A DNA stretch of 64,000 bases from Muscardinus avellanarius (lineage: Eukaryota > Chordata > Mammalia > Rodentia > Gliridae). Shown here one piece after another: positions 1 to 11,345 of this stretch. The stretch is from NCBI GenBank assembly GCA_963383645.1, contig OY726560.1:87025093-87089092 (forward strand), read 5' to 3'. Every line of letters begins with the position of its first letter. Within the stretch, counting starts at the first letter, position 1. The notes beneath the pieces were generated by a model, which ran no database searches, was not told where the DNA came from, and was given only the letters and a program-made list of their open reading frames with translations. Both the position numbers and the translations under genes were made by a program.

Positions 1-136
1 TCTTTATTTTGAAACAGGGTCTCACTGAGTTGTAAAGGGCCTCACTAAGTAGCTGAGGCTGTCTGGGAAACCACAATACTCCTGTCTCAACCTTCCAAAT
101 TCTGGTATTATAAGCGTGTACCACCATGCCCGGCTA
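1..136 (-). repeat. B1-ID SINE, cut by window start
   Basis: The B1 half is read in reverse: the A-rich linker complement, the Pol III B-box region and the terminal ccaccatgcccggct are all visible. The ID half lies beyond the window edge. Confidence 0.85.
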
Positions 137-857
137 AAATAGTTGTAGCATAGTTTGAAGTCAGGTACTGTGATGCCTCATGCATGTTTCTTGTTGCTGA
201 GATCTACTGTGATATTCTGGGTTTTTTCTTGTTCCAAAATAATTTCAAGACTAAATTTTCTATGTCTATGAGGAATTACCTTGGTAATTTAATGGATATT
301 GCATTGAATCTGTATATCACTTTTAGAAGAATGGCCATTTTGATTATATTTATTCTGCCTTCCCAAGAACAAGTACAATCTTTCCATCTTCTAAAGTCTT
401 CTTCAATTTATTTTTTCAATGTTTTATAATTTATTGTAGAGGTCTTACCTCATTGTTTAGATTTATTCCTAAGCATTTATTATTTGGTGGGACATCTTGA
501 GTGGAAGTGTTCTCTGGATTTTTTTCAATGGTTGGCATGCAGAAAAGCTTCTGATTATTTTGGATTGATTTTGTATCCAGACATTGCTGAATTTGTTGAT
601 CAGTTCTATAAGTCTTTTGGTTGAGTTTGTTGGATCTTCTAGGTATAATATCATATCTTCTGCAAATAGGGATAGTTTTAGTTTTTCTTTTCCTATTTTT
701 ACTCCTTTTATTTCCTTTTCTTGCCTTATTGCACTGGCTAGAGTCTCAAGTAGTATATTGAAAAGAAGTGGTGGTAATGGGCCTCTTTGTTTTGTTCCTG
801 TTTTTAGGGGAATTCTTGGAGTTTTTCCCCCATTTAATATGATTTTGCTGTGGGTTG
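137..857 (-). mobile_element. L1 ORF2 fragment, inverted 5' part of a twin-primed L1
   Basis: The minus strand reads as decayed L1 ORF2 reverse-transcriptase to post-RT sequence. It ends, near 160-190, with the region that encodes the conserved D-F-K-L-C-Y stretch. Several stops and frameshifts are present. At about 857 the coding direction flips to the plus strand within the same ORF2, which is the signature of 5' inversion during target-primed reverse transcription (twin priming). Confidence 0.75.
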
Positions 858-1856
858 ATCAATACATGGGATTGCATTAAAGTGAAGAGCTTTTGTAAAT
901 CAAAGGAAACTATCAAGAAGCTCAACAGAGAACCAACCAACTGGGAAAAAAAATGCCAACTATTTCTCAGATAGAGGACTAATATCTAGAATATACAAAA
1001 AAAAAACTCAAGAAACTCAGCACTAAGAAAACAAGTAACTCAGTCAAAAACTGAGCAAGTTAAGATATGCAAATAAAAACTACCATGAGATTTTACCAAT
1101 TAGAATGACAATCATTAAAAACACAAACAACAACAAATGCTGATGCATATGTCAAGAAGTGGGAACTCTGATACATTGTTGGTGAGATTGCAAATTAGTA
1201 CAATCACTTTGGAAAAAAGTATGGGTGATCCTCAGAAGAATGGAAATAAACTCATCATATGATCCAGCAATACCCCAGAAGGGTATCTAACCCCCAAAAT
1301 GGAAACCAAAACACCAAACTAATGTATGGATATCTATGTTCATAGCTACACAATTCACAATTGTCAAACTATAGCTGAATGGAATCCAAAACTATGGTAC
1401 ATATACACCATGGAATTTCACTCAGCCATAAAAGGAACACAATTATGTAATTTACAGATAAATTATTGGAACTGGAGAACATTATGTTAAGTGAGATTAA
1501 TCAATCCCAGAAAGTAAAAATTTGGATGCATTCCCTAATATGTGGAAGCTAGGGAACAAATGGGTCAAAGGTAGAACTCTAGATGAAGAAGAAAAATCTA
1601 CAGATAGGCAAATAAAGCAATATAACTGAGTAGGATGGGAGGGGTGAAGAGAAAAATTCCCTAATGTATATGATGTACATTCACAAACATATCAAAGTCA
1701 ATTACTAAGTCAAACATGAGAAAGAGAGGAGTAGAAAGGAGTGAGGACGGATTTGGGGAAGGGATACATTAGTGATGTGTGCATTTATATCTCTATAATA
1801 TTGTACCCCACTAAGATTTATGACTATAATTCACCAATAAAAGAATTTACAAAAGA
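858..1856 (+). mobile_element. L1 ORF2 C-terminus and 3'UTR
   Basis: The plus strand carries the ORF2 C-terminal region, with decayed relatives of [17 protein letters not shown] and of the late ORF2 motif 'nPWYIHHGISLSHK'-like context read as DNA. It continues into the 3'UTR and ends in the family's typical tail, a CACCAATAAAA-type motif at about 1833-1845. ORF2 is disrupted throughout. With 137-857 it forms one inverted insertion. Confidence 0.8.
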
Positions 1857-1990
1857 AATTAGGAAGGAAGTGAGGAGAGAATTGGTGAAGGGCCAAATGA
1901 GTAATATGTGCATATATATATATCTCTACTATTTTGTACCCCATTAAGATGTATGCCTACAACTCACCAATAAAAAATTTACAAAAAATC
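1857..1990 (+). repeat. Second copy of the L1 3' end
   Basis: About 125 bp directly repeats the preceding 3' end at 1741-1856: the gtgagga..., the gtgatgtgtgcat-like, the tgtaccccattaagat and the ccaataaaa blocks recur in order. It is either a tandem duplication of the 3' terminus or a second, very short L1 insertion into the first tail. Confidence 0.7.
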
Positions 1991-2850
1991 AGCAACCAGC
2001 AACCAGAACACAGTTCCCTGCTATTTGGAGAAAATTTTTACATAGGTGACATACTCCAGTAGCATGTAAGCACTAATTACACATGTGCTTGCCTGTCATT
2101 CTACTGAGTTTTAGAGGGCAGATAGCTGATACTGTGTTGAGAGCTGAGAATTAACCACAATTCCATACCCAGGCCTCTCCCTGAAATTTTCAAGCCTTGG
2201 AGTAGACTTTGAGCAAGTGAAGCTTTTGTCTAGGTGAGAAGATAAAATCTGAGTCCCATTCTCTTTGCCACCATGCTGGGATATTTCCATCCTTGCTATC
2301 TTTGCTAGCTTTTTGAGGTAGCCTGATTTGTATTTCACTTTCCAGTCCCTTGCCTGTGTACTCATTACATGCTCCATTTGCCTGGTGTGTATGCATTGGC
2401 CTTGGTGCTCATTCTCATCCTCTTCCCACAGTGAATCAATGAAAGTAAATAAATACTTTCTGTCATACAGTTGATGAAGATGGATTAGCTTTCCCAGTGC
2501 CTTATTATGGTTGTATTACTTTTGTTTTTGTGTAGACAGACTTATGGTGTGCCTTTTATATAGCATACAAAATAAAATAAATTCCACATACTTGTTTCTT
2601 AATCTAGCCTCCTAGCAAACCTATATGAAATTTGGGAGAAGCAAATGTAGCAGCAATACAAATGTAAAGTAAACCACAAATCATGATAAATACCAACATA
2701 CTTTTAGAAAATGAGCTCTAGTTTCTTCAAAACACTTTTTTGTTACTTCTAACTTTCTCCTTGATAATACTAATACATGCATGATTCCACTGCCTACTGG
2801 GAATTTAATAATGACTTATAGATCATAGTTGTAAGAGCAATAAAATATAA
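1991..2850. other. Unassigned AT-rich DNA
   Basis: No gene, splice-bounded exon or recognisable repeat was seen. Short overlapping minus-strand open stretches at 2111-2396 (88 and 68 codons) resemble no family I recognise and look like chance. Confidence 0.5.
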
Positions 2851-2907
2851 AGTGTGTTGTGTGTCTGTGCATATGTGTGTTTGTTGTGTGTGTATGTGTG
2901 GAGAGAA

Positions 2908-2986
<79 letters not shown>
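2851..2986. repeat. (TG)n followed by (GA)n microsatellite
   Basis: An interrupted TG tract (2851-2898) passes into a nearly pure GA tract of about 80 bp with one AAGC interruption at 2939-2942. Reading frames through it give only low-complexity R/E peptides. Confidence 0.95.
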
Positions 2987-2990
<4 letters not shown>

Positions 2991-3399
2991 AAGGAGGAAC
3001 TACCTAATGATGTTTTGGGATTGTGGGGATTAGCAAATCCTAAATCCTAATTCTATAGAAATATAGAGCAGGTAGACTGCTAAATATTCACGTAACCCTT
3101 AATGTTATAATTTTGTTCTTAATTCTACTGGCCATTAGGTTGGAAAAATTAGCAAGGGTTTCTATATTGCATGAAACTTTCTTCCTTGGTTTTTCTTAGT
3201 CTTTCTTCTTAATGTCTGGGGTTGATTATATGAGGTCTGCCTGCATAATGAAAGATGATCTGCTTTATTGAAAATAACTGAATAAGAATTGTGGATTGAA
3301 ATGCTGATCATAGCTAAAATATACCTTAAGAGCAACGTCTATTGATGTCAAGAGATATAAGCAAAATAAAGCAAATAATGTGTTGTTCACAATTTGGGG

Positions 3400-3525
3400 A
3401 AAGGAGTACTGAGGACTGAACCCAAGGGAATTCTACATCAGTTTGATTCAGGGTCTCCCCAAGTTGCTGAGGGACTAGCTAATTCACCAAGTTTGGACTA
3501 GAACCTGTGATTCTTCTGTTTCAAA
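3400..3525 (-). repeat. Old, degenerate B1-ID SINE
   Basis: The complement of the ID half (tactgaggactgaacccaag) precedes a linker-poor B1 half (cagggtctccccaagttgctgag). It is strongly diverged and its ends are approximate. Confidence 0.55.
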
Positions 3526-4084
3526 ATGTTTACAATTTGAGTTCCTAGGTAAAGTTCATATGAAATTTTTATTGTGCTATTCTTGGGACATTTATTTAGA
3601 TAGATTTGAGATTTTAAAAAATATTTTTAAAGGTAAGCTATGCTGTAAGAAAATACACAAAAGTATCAATTGGGCAATGAAGCATCTATCCATGCCCACA
3701 AGACAGACCAGTGCATTTTCCTTGAAATCAGAAATGAGATCTGGAAGTCCTTCTGGAAATATCAGGTCTTGTAGGGAAAATAGTTTATCTTTCCACTAGC
3801 AAATGTAACACAAAGAACTGGAAAAGGGATGATTTGCCTTGTGGTCTTGCTGAGCAATGTTGTAGAAACCTCATGATCCCTATTCCTAACAAAAGGAACT
3901 ACTTTCTATGGTATTCTAAATGGGACAATTGCATGCTAAACATATGTGTTTATTATAGTTTCCTGGGTGTATATTACATTCCCAAGAGAGAGTAGGTATG
4001 TTAGTCAGGCTTTCCATTGCCATGACAAAATACCTGAGACAATGAACTCACAGGAGAGAGAGATTTTTTTGTTTTGTTTTGTTT

Positions 4085-4287
4085 CTAGTACTGGAGGTGG
4101 AACCCAGGGTCATTCTAGCTCTGAGCTTCACACCCATTCCTAATTTTACTCTTTTTATTTTTGAAACAGGGTCTCACTGAGTTGTAAATGGCCTCAGTAA
4201 GTAGCTGAGGCTGTCTGCAAACTGCAATTCTCAGGTCTCAGCCTCCCAACTGCTGGGATAACAAGCATGTGCCACCACATCTGGCTG
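4085..4287 (-). repeat. B1-ID SINE, full length
   Basis: Both halves are present in reverse, joined by a T-rich linker at about 4140-4160 (complement of the A-rich linker). It is moderately diverged. Confidence 0.85.
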
Positions 4288-6434
4288 GGAAAAGTTTTTT
4301 AACTGATGGTTTCAGTTGTTTTGATCTGTGGTCACTTGGCTCTGTTGCTTGGGGCATATGATGAAGCAGGACGTCATGGAGGCCAGAAAAGGGTGGTGGA
4401 AAAAGTCTGTTTACCTCACAGCAGCTGGGAGCAACAAGAGAGAGAGGAAGGGTCTAGTGTCCCACTTTCCCCTTCAAGGCCACATCTCTGATGACCTAAC
4501 TTCCTTCCAACAGTCTCTATGTCCTAAAGGCTCTACCCCTCCCAGTAGTGCCACAGACTGGTTACCAAACCTTGGACACATGTACCTTTGAGAGCACTTA
4601 TGATCTAAATCATAACAGTAGGCTCAAAGTACCTGTTAGGATGCAAATATATAGTTATATTGAATAAAAGGGTTTTACGTGACTTGCCTACAATGTCTGG
4701 TGAAAATAAAGCTGACAGGAAAGAATAGAAAATATGTCTCTTGACACTTTTCTGAAAAACTGTACAAGATGAAGCAAAAGAAATGGCAGGAATGCAAGGA
4801 AAGAGGAATCCTTGAGAGAAGAAAATTTTTTAATATTTAAGTTACCAAATTTTGTTCTTATCAAAATGAGAGGAACAAATTTTCTCAGATGTAGAAAGTC
4901 CAGGTACATAAAACATACCTGCATGTGTTTTAATAACACATAAAATAACACAGGCTCCATTAATAGTGTTGTTTCATGGCCCTGCATTGGTATATAAGTA
5001 TATTTTTATTTGATCTATATGCTAAATTTATAGTATTTGTTATGAATCATTATTTCCTTGAGATTGAGACCCACTCAATTAGAAACAGTAATTATAGAAT
5101 TTAAAAATCCAGGAAAACAAAGTCTAACCCAAGTTAAGGCTAATTAGGGCTACTCTAAACATTCAGATATAGAGAACAATCCCTATTTGAGATGTGTTTT
5201 CATTAACAAAGTAATTTATTGACTCCTAAGTTAAAGATCAAAATTAAAAAAGCAATTGGTAAACATTTTGTATAAAATAGTAAGTCAAACAATAATAGGA
5301 ATATAGTATTAACCTTTGAATTAAGAAAGACAGTTATATTGTAAGAAAGGAGGTCTGCCCTTTCTAAGTGAATGGTTTGTAAAGACTACTCTTGATTGGA
5401 AATCTTATTTGACAAGGATACTACAGGAATCAAAGAAAAAGTCTCAGAAGTGTATTTTAAAAAATATTTAACTCAATACTTTCTCAACTAGTGAGAAGGT
5501 CTATTCTGTAAAAAATAAAAAAAAGTTGCAAACCTCAAACTAAATTTGTTAATGATAATGAATCTTGTTTACATGAGAGGGATGTTTCACATTTTCTAGA
5601 GGAGTAGGTTTTACTTTTACACTTCTCAAAATTTTTATTGAAAATTATTTTTTTTCCTCTGTGTGACTGTGTTCCCTGTCATTGCAGTCCAGAATTATCA
5701 CTGAACTGAACTGCTTTCTTCATTAAGTCATGAAATGTTCTTTGTTTAAAAAAATAATAATAACTTCTTTTGAATGCTTTGCATTCTTGGCATGTCTGCT
5801 GGAACTTTCTGCTTTAGAAGTGGGTTGAACATGTTAACAACAGGCTGTCCTCTCTGTGGGCCACCAATGCCAGTTACATTGCCACTTCAGGGATTGGTAG
5901 AATGAGCATGCCCTGAGGAGACCTGTTTGATCATGGATCAGAGTCCATACACCACATTGATGGGTTATGATCTTCCAATTTGCAGAAACGGCCACTTCAT
6001 TTATTAAATATAAATGAAAGTCAAGAACATCTTTTATAGAAACTTTAAAATATCATGCTTTTGACGCCTAACTTAATTTTTATTGCAACTACTTATTTTC
6101 CTCAGCACTATTGCACTTACAAGTTTATCTTGAAGCAAAGTCTTATTCTACTTCCAAAGTTTTACCTTAGGCTATCAAGCAGCTGCTTTATGAGATGTTC
6201 TTTGCAAGCCTTTTTGAATGCCTGCATGTTGTCAGATATCAAATTCATTGTTAGTCATTTCCTGTTTACAACAAACCTAAAATCTGGCTATAAAGCCTAA
6301 AGACAAAGTTTCTTAAATATAAAATGACTGGAATCAAAATGTATTTTACTCTAAATGGTAAGAGGCTTTCATAAGAAAAAAAATTCAAGAATTAGCCTGG
6401 ATAAAAGTTTGTATATTAGAGTTAGCATAAATTA
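4288..6434. other. Unassigned AT-rich DNA
   Basis: About 2.1 kb with no recognised gene or repeat. The open stretches here (for example 4306-4591 plus, 4688-4987 minus, 6055-6300 plus) lack codon-like composition or a recognisable motif. Confidence 0.5.
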
Positions 6435-6600
6435 GGGCCCAGACCCCAAGCAGATGTGCTCCAATCCTGGCTCTTCTGCCTGAGATGCACATTCTGAGCC
6501 ACTGAAAAACTCTCCTTGACACTCCACTTTGCCATCTGGGGGAGGGGAACTGCCAGCAAGAACATCATTAAGTTTTTAGAAGGAATCATTTAGGTGATGT
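6435..6600 (+). repeat. MIR-like SINE remnant
   Basis: The order of blocks fits a diverged MIR core: a 'ccaatcctggctct...' start, an 'ctgagccactgaaaaactctcc' middle and a 'ccatctggggga' segment. It is old and its borders are uncertain. Confidence 0.45.
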
Positions 6601-6884
6601 TTGTAAATTATAAATTGAAGACCATTTGACCACATACACAAACCTGTGTTCTATACTTAACTTTCTACATTTTCTTTCAAACTTTTGTATGTTTTTAGTT
6701 TACAGAAAACTTGCAAAGGTGGTACACAGAGTTTCCATGTACCTTACATACCATTTCCATGTTTATTGACATCTTATATAACAATGATGTATTTGTCACA
6801 ACATATAAACCAATATTGATATTATAAACTAAAGTCAACACTGTATTTAGATTTATTGGGTTTTTTTTTCAAGGCTTTGCATTT

Positions 6885-7256
6885 TATTTTATTTTTTGTA
6901 TTCATACATTACTTTGGAATACAAGACTTGAGAGGATATACAAGCACATACCATCCAATAAGCCTTCATCCAATCCCCATCCCATTCCTTCACCCTCCCT
7001 CAATCCCATGCTTAATTGGTGATTATCGTTGATATAATTGTTTACACACCTCATGAGTTTTAAAGAGATTCCATCCTCCCCCATACCCTCCCCTCTGACT
7101 GGTCACCTTAATTGCTTCTCAATAGGGCCCTTTCTACTAATCGACCCCTTCCTGTTACCCCTTTCCTCCTAGTTTTTACTAATTAGGGGAAGCGTCTGGA
7201 TTTTATTTTCTGTGCTATTTCTCTGTGCATGCCGCATTGCAAGTTCCGATCCCACT
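6885..7256 (-). mobile_element. 3' part of the VNTR composite retroelement, with poly(A)
   Basis: On the minus strand this starts with a gagtgggatc block and runs through a G-rich 3'UTR to a short A-rich tail at 6885-6898. It matches 45530-45917 block for block. It is the downstream half of the element whose upstream half starts at 9951; copy A sits between. The 11-bp flank at 7246-7256 (ccgatcccact) is repeated at 9951-9961 (ctgatcccact), the target-site duplication of copy A. Confidence 0.8.
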
Positions 7257-7619
7257 CTTTTTTTTTTTTAATTGGTGCATTGTATTCATACATCATAGTG
7301 GGATACAAACATTTGTAGACATACATGCACACATCGCCCAGTCAGCCCCAACCCGATCCCCATCCCATTCTCTCCCCATCCCTCCCTCCCATGCTTGGTT
7401 TAGTGGTTGACATCTAGTATTATAGCAATTTATCCAAAATTAAAAATGATAATCTCTCATAACAGTTTCATTTGTCTGATACCAAGCTTTTGATGACTTA
7501 AAGATAACATTTCAATATTTCTTTTTGCTTTCTTTCTTGCCAGAGAATTTTTTTTAGGTGAAACTATCATATATTTATATATTTATTTTTCAGAAAAAAA
7601 AATCTATCCTAATATGGAA

Positions 7620-8340
7620 TATGGACTCTAGATACCCAAAATGATCTTGAAAAAGAACAAAGCTAGAAGATATATATTTTCTGATTTCAAACCATATAAA
7701 GCTACAATCACTGAAACAGTGTAGTACTGTTCTAAAGGCAGATATATAAACCATTGGAGTTAAATAAAAGCCTAGAGCTAAATTCTTCCATATATTGTCA
7801 AGATGTTTTTGATAAGGTTTCCACGAACATTTGGTGGTGGAAATAATAATCTTTTAACTAAATATTGTTGAAAAATAATACTTACATGGAAAAGAATAAC
7901 ATTGGACCCTTACCTAATCCCATATACAAATATTAACTCAAAATAGATAAAAGACCTAAATATAAATCTTAAGACTATAAACTTTTAGGAGAAAATCTGG
8001 GTCATAAAACCTCACAACACTGAAATTGGCAGTGATTTCTTGGATATGATTTCAATGGCACAGGCAACAGAAGAGTATACAAACTCCCTAAAAAATAAAA
8101 AAAAAAATATTGGATATACAAAGACAATGTAAACAGAGTTAAAAGTTACTAATAGAATGGGATAAAATATTTCCAAATGCTATATCTGAAGGTATATTAA
8201 TATTCCAACTAGAAATCCTAAAAATTAACAACAATAAAGGCAAACAATACCATTTAGAGATAGGTAAAAGACTAACATTAATAATGAATCTCCACAGATA
8301 ACCAATCTTAGTTGACTGTTGGATGGAAACTCTTGTTTCT
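7620..8340 (+). repeat. Captured antisense L1 ORF2 segment in copy A
   Basis: In the window's plus direction this reads as the 3' half of an old mammalian L1 ORF2: the 'attggacccttacctaa' block, the 'aatattaactcaaaatagat' block, the 'gacctaaatataa' block, the 'gcagtgatttcttggatatg' block and the 'gataaaatatttccaaatgc' block occur in the canonical ORF2 order. It lies between ORF1 and the 3'UTR of copy A in the orientation opposite to ORF1. The same piece occupies the same place in copies B and C, so it belongs to the family and is not a private insertion. Confidence 0.8.
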
Positions 8341-8377
8341 CTGGTTCTGGTGTGTGTTATCTATTTCTTCTTTGTAG

Positions 8378-9223
8378 TTAATCTCTGAGTATTTTCTCTA
8401 GTGCTGGTTTTGAAGACATAAATTCCTTCAGTTTCTGTTTGTCATGGAAGCTTCTTATTTCTCCATCTAATTTGATAGAAAGTTTTGCTGGGTAGGAAAT
8501 TTTTGGCTGGAAGTTGTTTTCTTTCAGAGTTTGGAATATGTTACTCCAAGCCCTTCTGGCTCTTATGACTTGGTTTGGGAAGTCTGGAGTGATTCTAATT
8601 GGTTTGCCTCTGAATGTCACTTGGCCCTTTGTTTTTGTTGCCTTTAAGATTCTCTGCTTGGCTTCCACATTGGTCATTTTGACAATTATGTGGCATGGGG
8701 ATCCTCTTCTCTGATCCTGTCTAAAGGGAGTTCTATAAGTTTCCTGGACCTGTGTATCAACCTCTTGCTCTATGTTTGGAAAATTTTCTGCTATTACTTC
8801 CTTGAAGAGATTGTTGATCCCTTTGGTTTCACCTTCTTTTCCCTCCTCTATTCCAATTATTCTTAGGTTAGCTCTCTTAAAATGGGCCCATATTTCTTCA
8901 ATGTCAGATTCCTGCTGTCGGATATTTTTTTCTAGATTAGAAACTATGCGTTCATTTTTGGAATGATCATCTTCTAAGAGCGAGATTCTATTCTCCATGT
9001 GGTCTAATCGGTTGTTTGTGCTTTGAATTGAGGCCTTTACTTCATTCATTGCATCCTTTATCTCTTTTTGGCTCTCTCTGAGTTCTTTTCGAAGCACCTC
9101 TATTATTTTTACAGTTATTTTCCTGATTTAATCTTTTAGAAATCTCTGATTTTCTGTTTTATTGGGTTCTGATGTTGTGGGGTTGTGGTCATTCATTGCT
9201 CCAGTATTATTCCTCTTTCCCAT
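8378..9223 (-). pseudogene. Broken L1-type ORF1 (RNA-binding coat protein), copy A
   Basis: L1 ORF1p is a trimeric RNA chaperone that coats L1 RNA in the cytoplasmic ribonucleoprotein particle. The start codon is taken at 9223-9221 by alignment with copy B. Codon 32 is TAA (9130-9128) where copy B has CAA. After it, a 239-codon open stretch holds a coiled coil (heptads around SIQSTNNRLDHMENRISLLEDD), an RRM-like core beginning NLRIIGIEE, and the C-terminal domain with the [18 protein letters not shown] block and FHDKQKLKEFM. A 2-bp loss near 8380, relative to copy B, ends the frame early. No ORF2 follows. With a stop at codon 32 no full protein can be made. Confidence 0.85.
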
Positions 9224-9950
9224 GATTTCGGAAGTTTGTGCCTTCTCTGGGTTCTTTCTTGGGTCACTATGACTTCACTTAAGGTGCTCTGGATCTCGAG
9301 TCAGTAGTATCTCAGACCCCACTACTCCTTTACTTGGTTGTATCACAGAGTCTCCGACCCAGAGAGTCGATAGATGCTGCTTTAGACTGTGGGGGGTGTC
9401 TTGTTGCACATTCTCCTGTGGTGTGATATCTCTGCCACCGCCCCTCCCCCACTGGGTCAAGTCCCAGGGAGTACAGTACTGGGATTTCTCCTCTGTGGCC
9501 CGCAATTTGACTCACTGTTCTTGAGTACGCAGATGTAGCTGTACTGGACTCGGTGAATTCGCTGCTGCTGCCGCAGGTGGCAATATGGCGCCACTGCTAC
9601 GCCCTCGGCCGTGAGGCTGGTGTATTTCTTCTTGGTTTTGAGTTCCACTCTGAATCCCTGCAGCATGTGCTGAGCTCAGCCACTGGGAGCTTTAGATGCT
9701 CCTTGCGCCGAGAAATCCCGCCTGGCTGTTCTCCAGCGGCTCACCTCGGCTTGCTGTAGCCGTCCGGTGAACTCACCGCTGCCGCCGGCAGTAAAGCGCT
9801 GCTGCCGCGTCCTCGGGCATGAGGCCGGTGTATCTCCTCTGTGGCTCTGAGCTCTGTTCTCAGTCCGCTTTCTCTCTGGAGCCTGGTGATTTTTTTGTTT
9901 CTCTGGTGATGGTGTTTTCTGGCTATGAAAGGCGCTGATTTTGTGGTAAT

Positions 9951-10860
9951 CTGATCCCACTTTGATGGCCCAAGTAGTAGCCTGGCCACCCGGAGGACTC
10001 TGATCCTGACCTCGCTGGCTCCAGCACCAGCCTTGCACCAGCCTTGCTTCATGGGAGGCCCCAATCCTGGCTTTGCTGGCCCCTGCACCGAACTAACCCC
10101 TCGGCTGGCTCTTCTCCCAGTTTCAGGGGCCCCAGCACCGGCCTCACAACAGGCTCCAATCCCAGCCTCACTGACCCTGGCACCTTCCTAACCCCTTGGC
10201 AGGCTCCTATCCTGGTCTCACATGTCCCAGCTCCATCCTTGCCTCATAGCAGTTTCCAATCCCATCCTCGCTGGCCCCGGCACCAGCCAAACCCCTCAGC
10301 TGGCGCCAACCCCTGCCTCGGAGGCCTCAGTAGCGGCCTTGCCTCACAGCAGGTTCTGATCCCAGCCTCATTGGCCCCGGAACTGATCTCACCCCTCGGC
10401 AGGCACTGGGCATACCTCAAGGCAGGCTCCGATCCCAGCCTCACTGGCCCTGGCACCGACCTAACCCCTCAGCAGGCTCCTATCCAGGCCTCTGAGGCCC
10501 CAGCCTTGCCTCACAGCAGGCTCCAATCCTGGTTTAATGGCCCTGTCACTGGCCTAATCCCTTGGCAGGCTCTGTTTCCGGCCTCGGAGGCCTCTTGGCA
10601 GGCTCTTCCCAGCCTCGCTGGCTCCAGCACTGGCCTAACGCATCAGCTGGCTCCAATCCCGACTTCAGAGGCCCCAACACCAGCCCTGCCTCACGGCTGG
10701 CTCTGATCCCAGTCTCGCTGACCCCGGCACTGGCCTAACCCCTCGGCAGGCTCTGATTCCGGCCTCGCAGGCCACAGCACTGGCCTTGCCTCACAGCAGG
10801 CTCTGATCCTGGCCTTGCTGGCCCCTGGCACCGGCCTCACCCCTCTGCAGGCTCCGATCT
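9951..10860 (-). repeat. GC-rich 50-bp VNTR of the composite retroelement
   Basis: About 18 imperfect head-to-tail units of 44-55 bp. Each, on the minus strand, starts near GATCNGAGCCTGC and ends in a GCCAGCGAGGCTGG-like block. Some units are expanded (around 10590-10640) or shortened (around 10490-10510). The plus-strand 220-codon open stretch at 10044-10706 is simply a translation of these units. Because the unit is not a multiple of three, the peptide repeat drifts, which argues against a protein. The tract is CpG-rich compared with its surroundings. Confidence 0.85.
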
Positions 10861-11345
10861 GAGCACCCTCTTCACCCAGCAGGTTGTCCCACATTCCCAA
10901 GGGTGCATGGCGGTAGTATTCTGCCTCTGAGGTAATTTCTTCAAAAGTTCCAAGTGTATTATGTCAGATCTCTGCCTCCCCTGAGTACTTGCTGCTCCCA
11001 ATGCGACTGCCTCTACCATTTCAAATCTTTCCCAAGCTCTTTTCCCATACCACATAATGTCCAGTGTTCCTAAGCATGTGCGACAGTGGCATTCGATCTT
11101 TGGGGTAATTTATTCAGAGAATCAGGGTGGGATGGATCATATGTCTGCCTCTCCCAAATCCAAGTCTCCACCACCATCTTGACCACTGCTGCTGCCACTG
11201 CCTTCCTCCTAGGTCTCCGCTAGACTCTCTCCTTACAGGTGATGTCCAGGATTCTTAACGATGTAGAAAAGCAGCAGTCCTCCTTCGCAGGGAATTCTTC
11301 CAAAAGTTCCAGTTCAGATGGATATGTTTTGTCTGCATCTCTAAT
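10861..11345 (-). repeat. Three ~175-bp tandem monomers of the composite element
   Basis: Reading on the minus strand, the same block order appears three times. A GAG(A/G)(T/G)GCAGA block occurs at about 11342, 11153 and 10981. Each is followed by an aactttt/gaa-gaaatt(a/c)cc block, a gcagaat/actgc block, and a ggacat(c/t)a or ggaca(a)c block. Spacing is about 170-190 bp. Monomeric 5' ends of this kind act as promoters in mouse L1; a promoter role here is inference. Confidence 0.65.

Larger units (their letters stand above)
7257..9950 (-). mobile_element. HAL1-like retrotransposon copy A (5'-truncated)
   Basis: Order on the minus strand: a partial L1-type 5'UTR starting at the attaccacaaaatcagcg block (9950), a broken ORF1 (9223-8378), about 0.8 kb of antisense L1 ORF2 (about 8340-7620), a 3'UTR with a ccctcccatgcttgg-type G/C-asymmetric block, and poly(A), seen as poly(T) at 7257-7269. 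The first 50 bp or so of the 5'UTR, including the hairpin seen in copies B and C, are missing. Flanking 11-bp TSDs differ at one base. The host sequence is the VNTR composite element, so copy A is the younger of the two. Confidence 0.85.

Noticed and set aside
2859..3050. Frame with long Arg-Glu repeats
   Set aside because: Translation of the (GA)n microsatellite.
10044..10706. 220-codon plus-strand frame with repeated Pro/Ser/Gly-rich peptides
   Set aside because: It is a translation of the GC-rich VNTR on the antisense strand. The unit length is not a multiple of three and no start context or splice sites support it.
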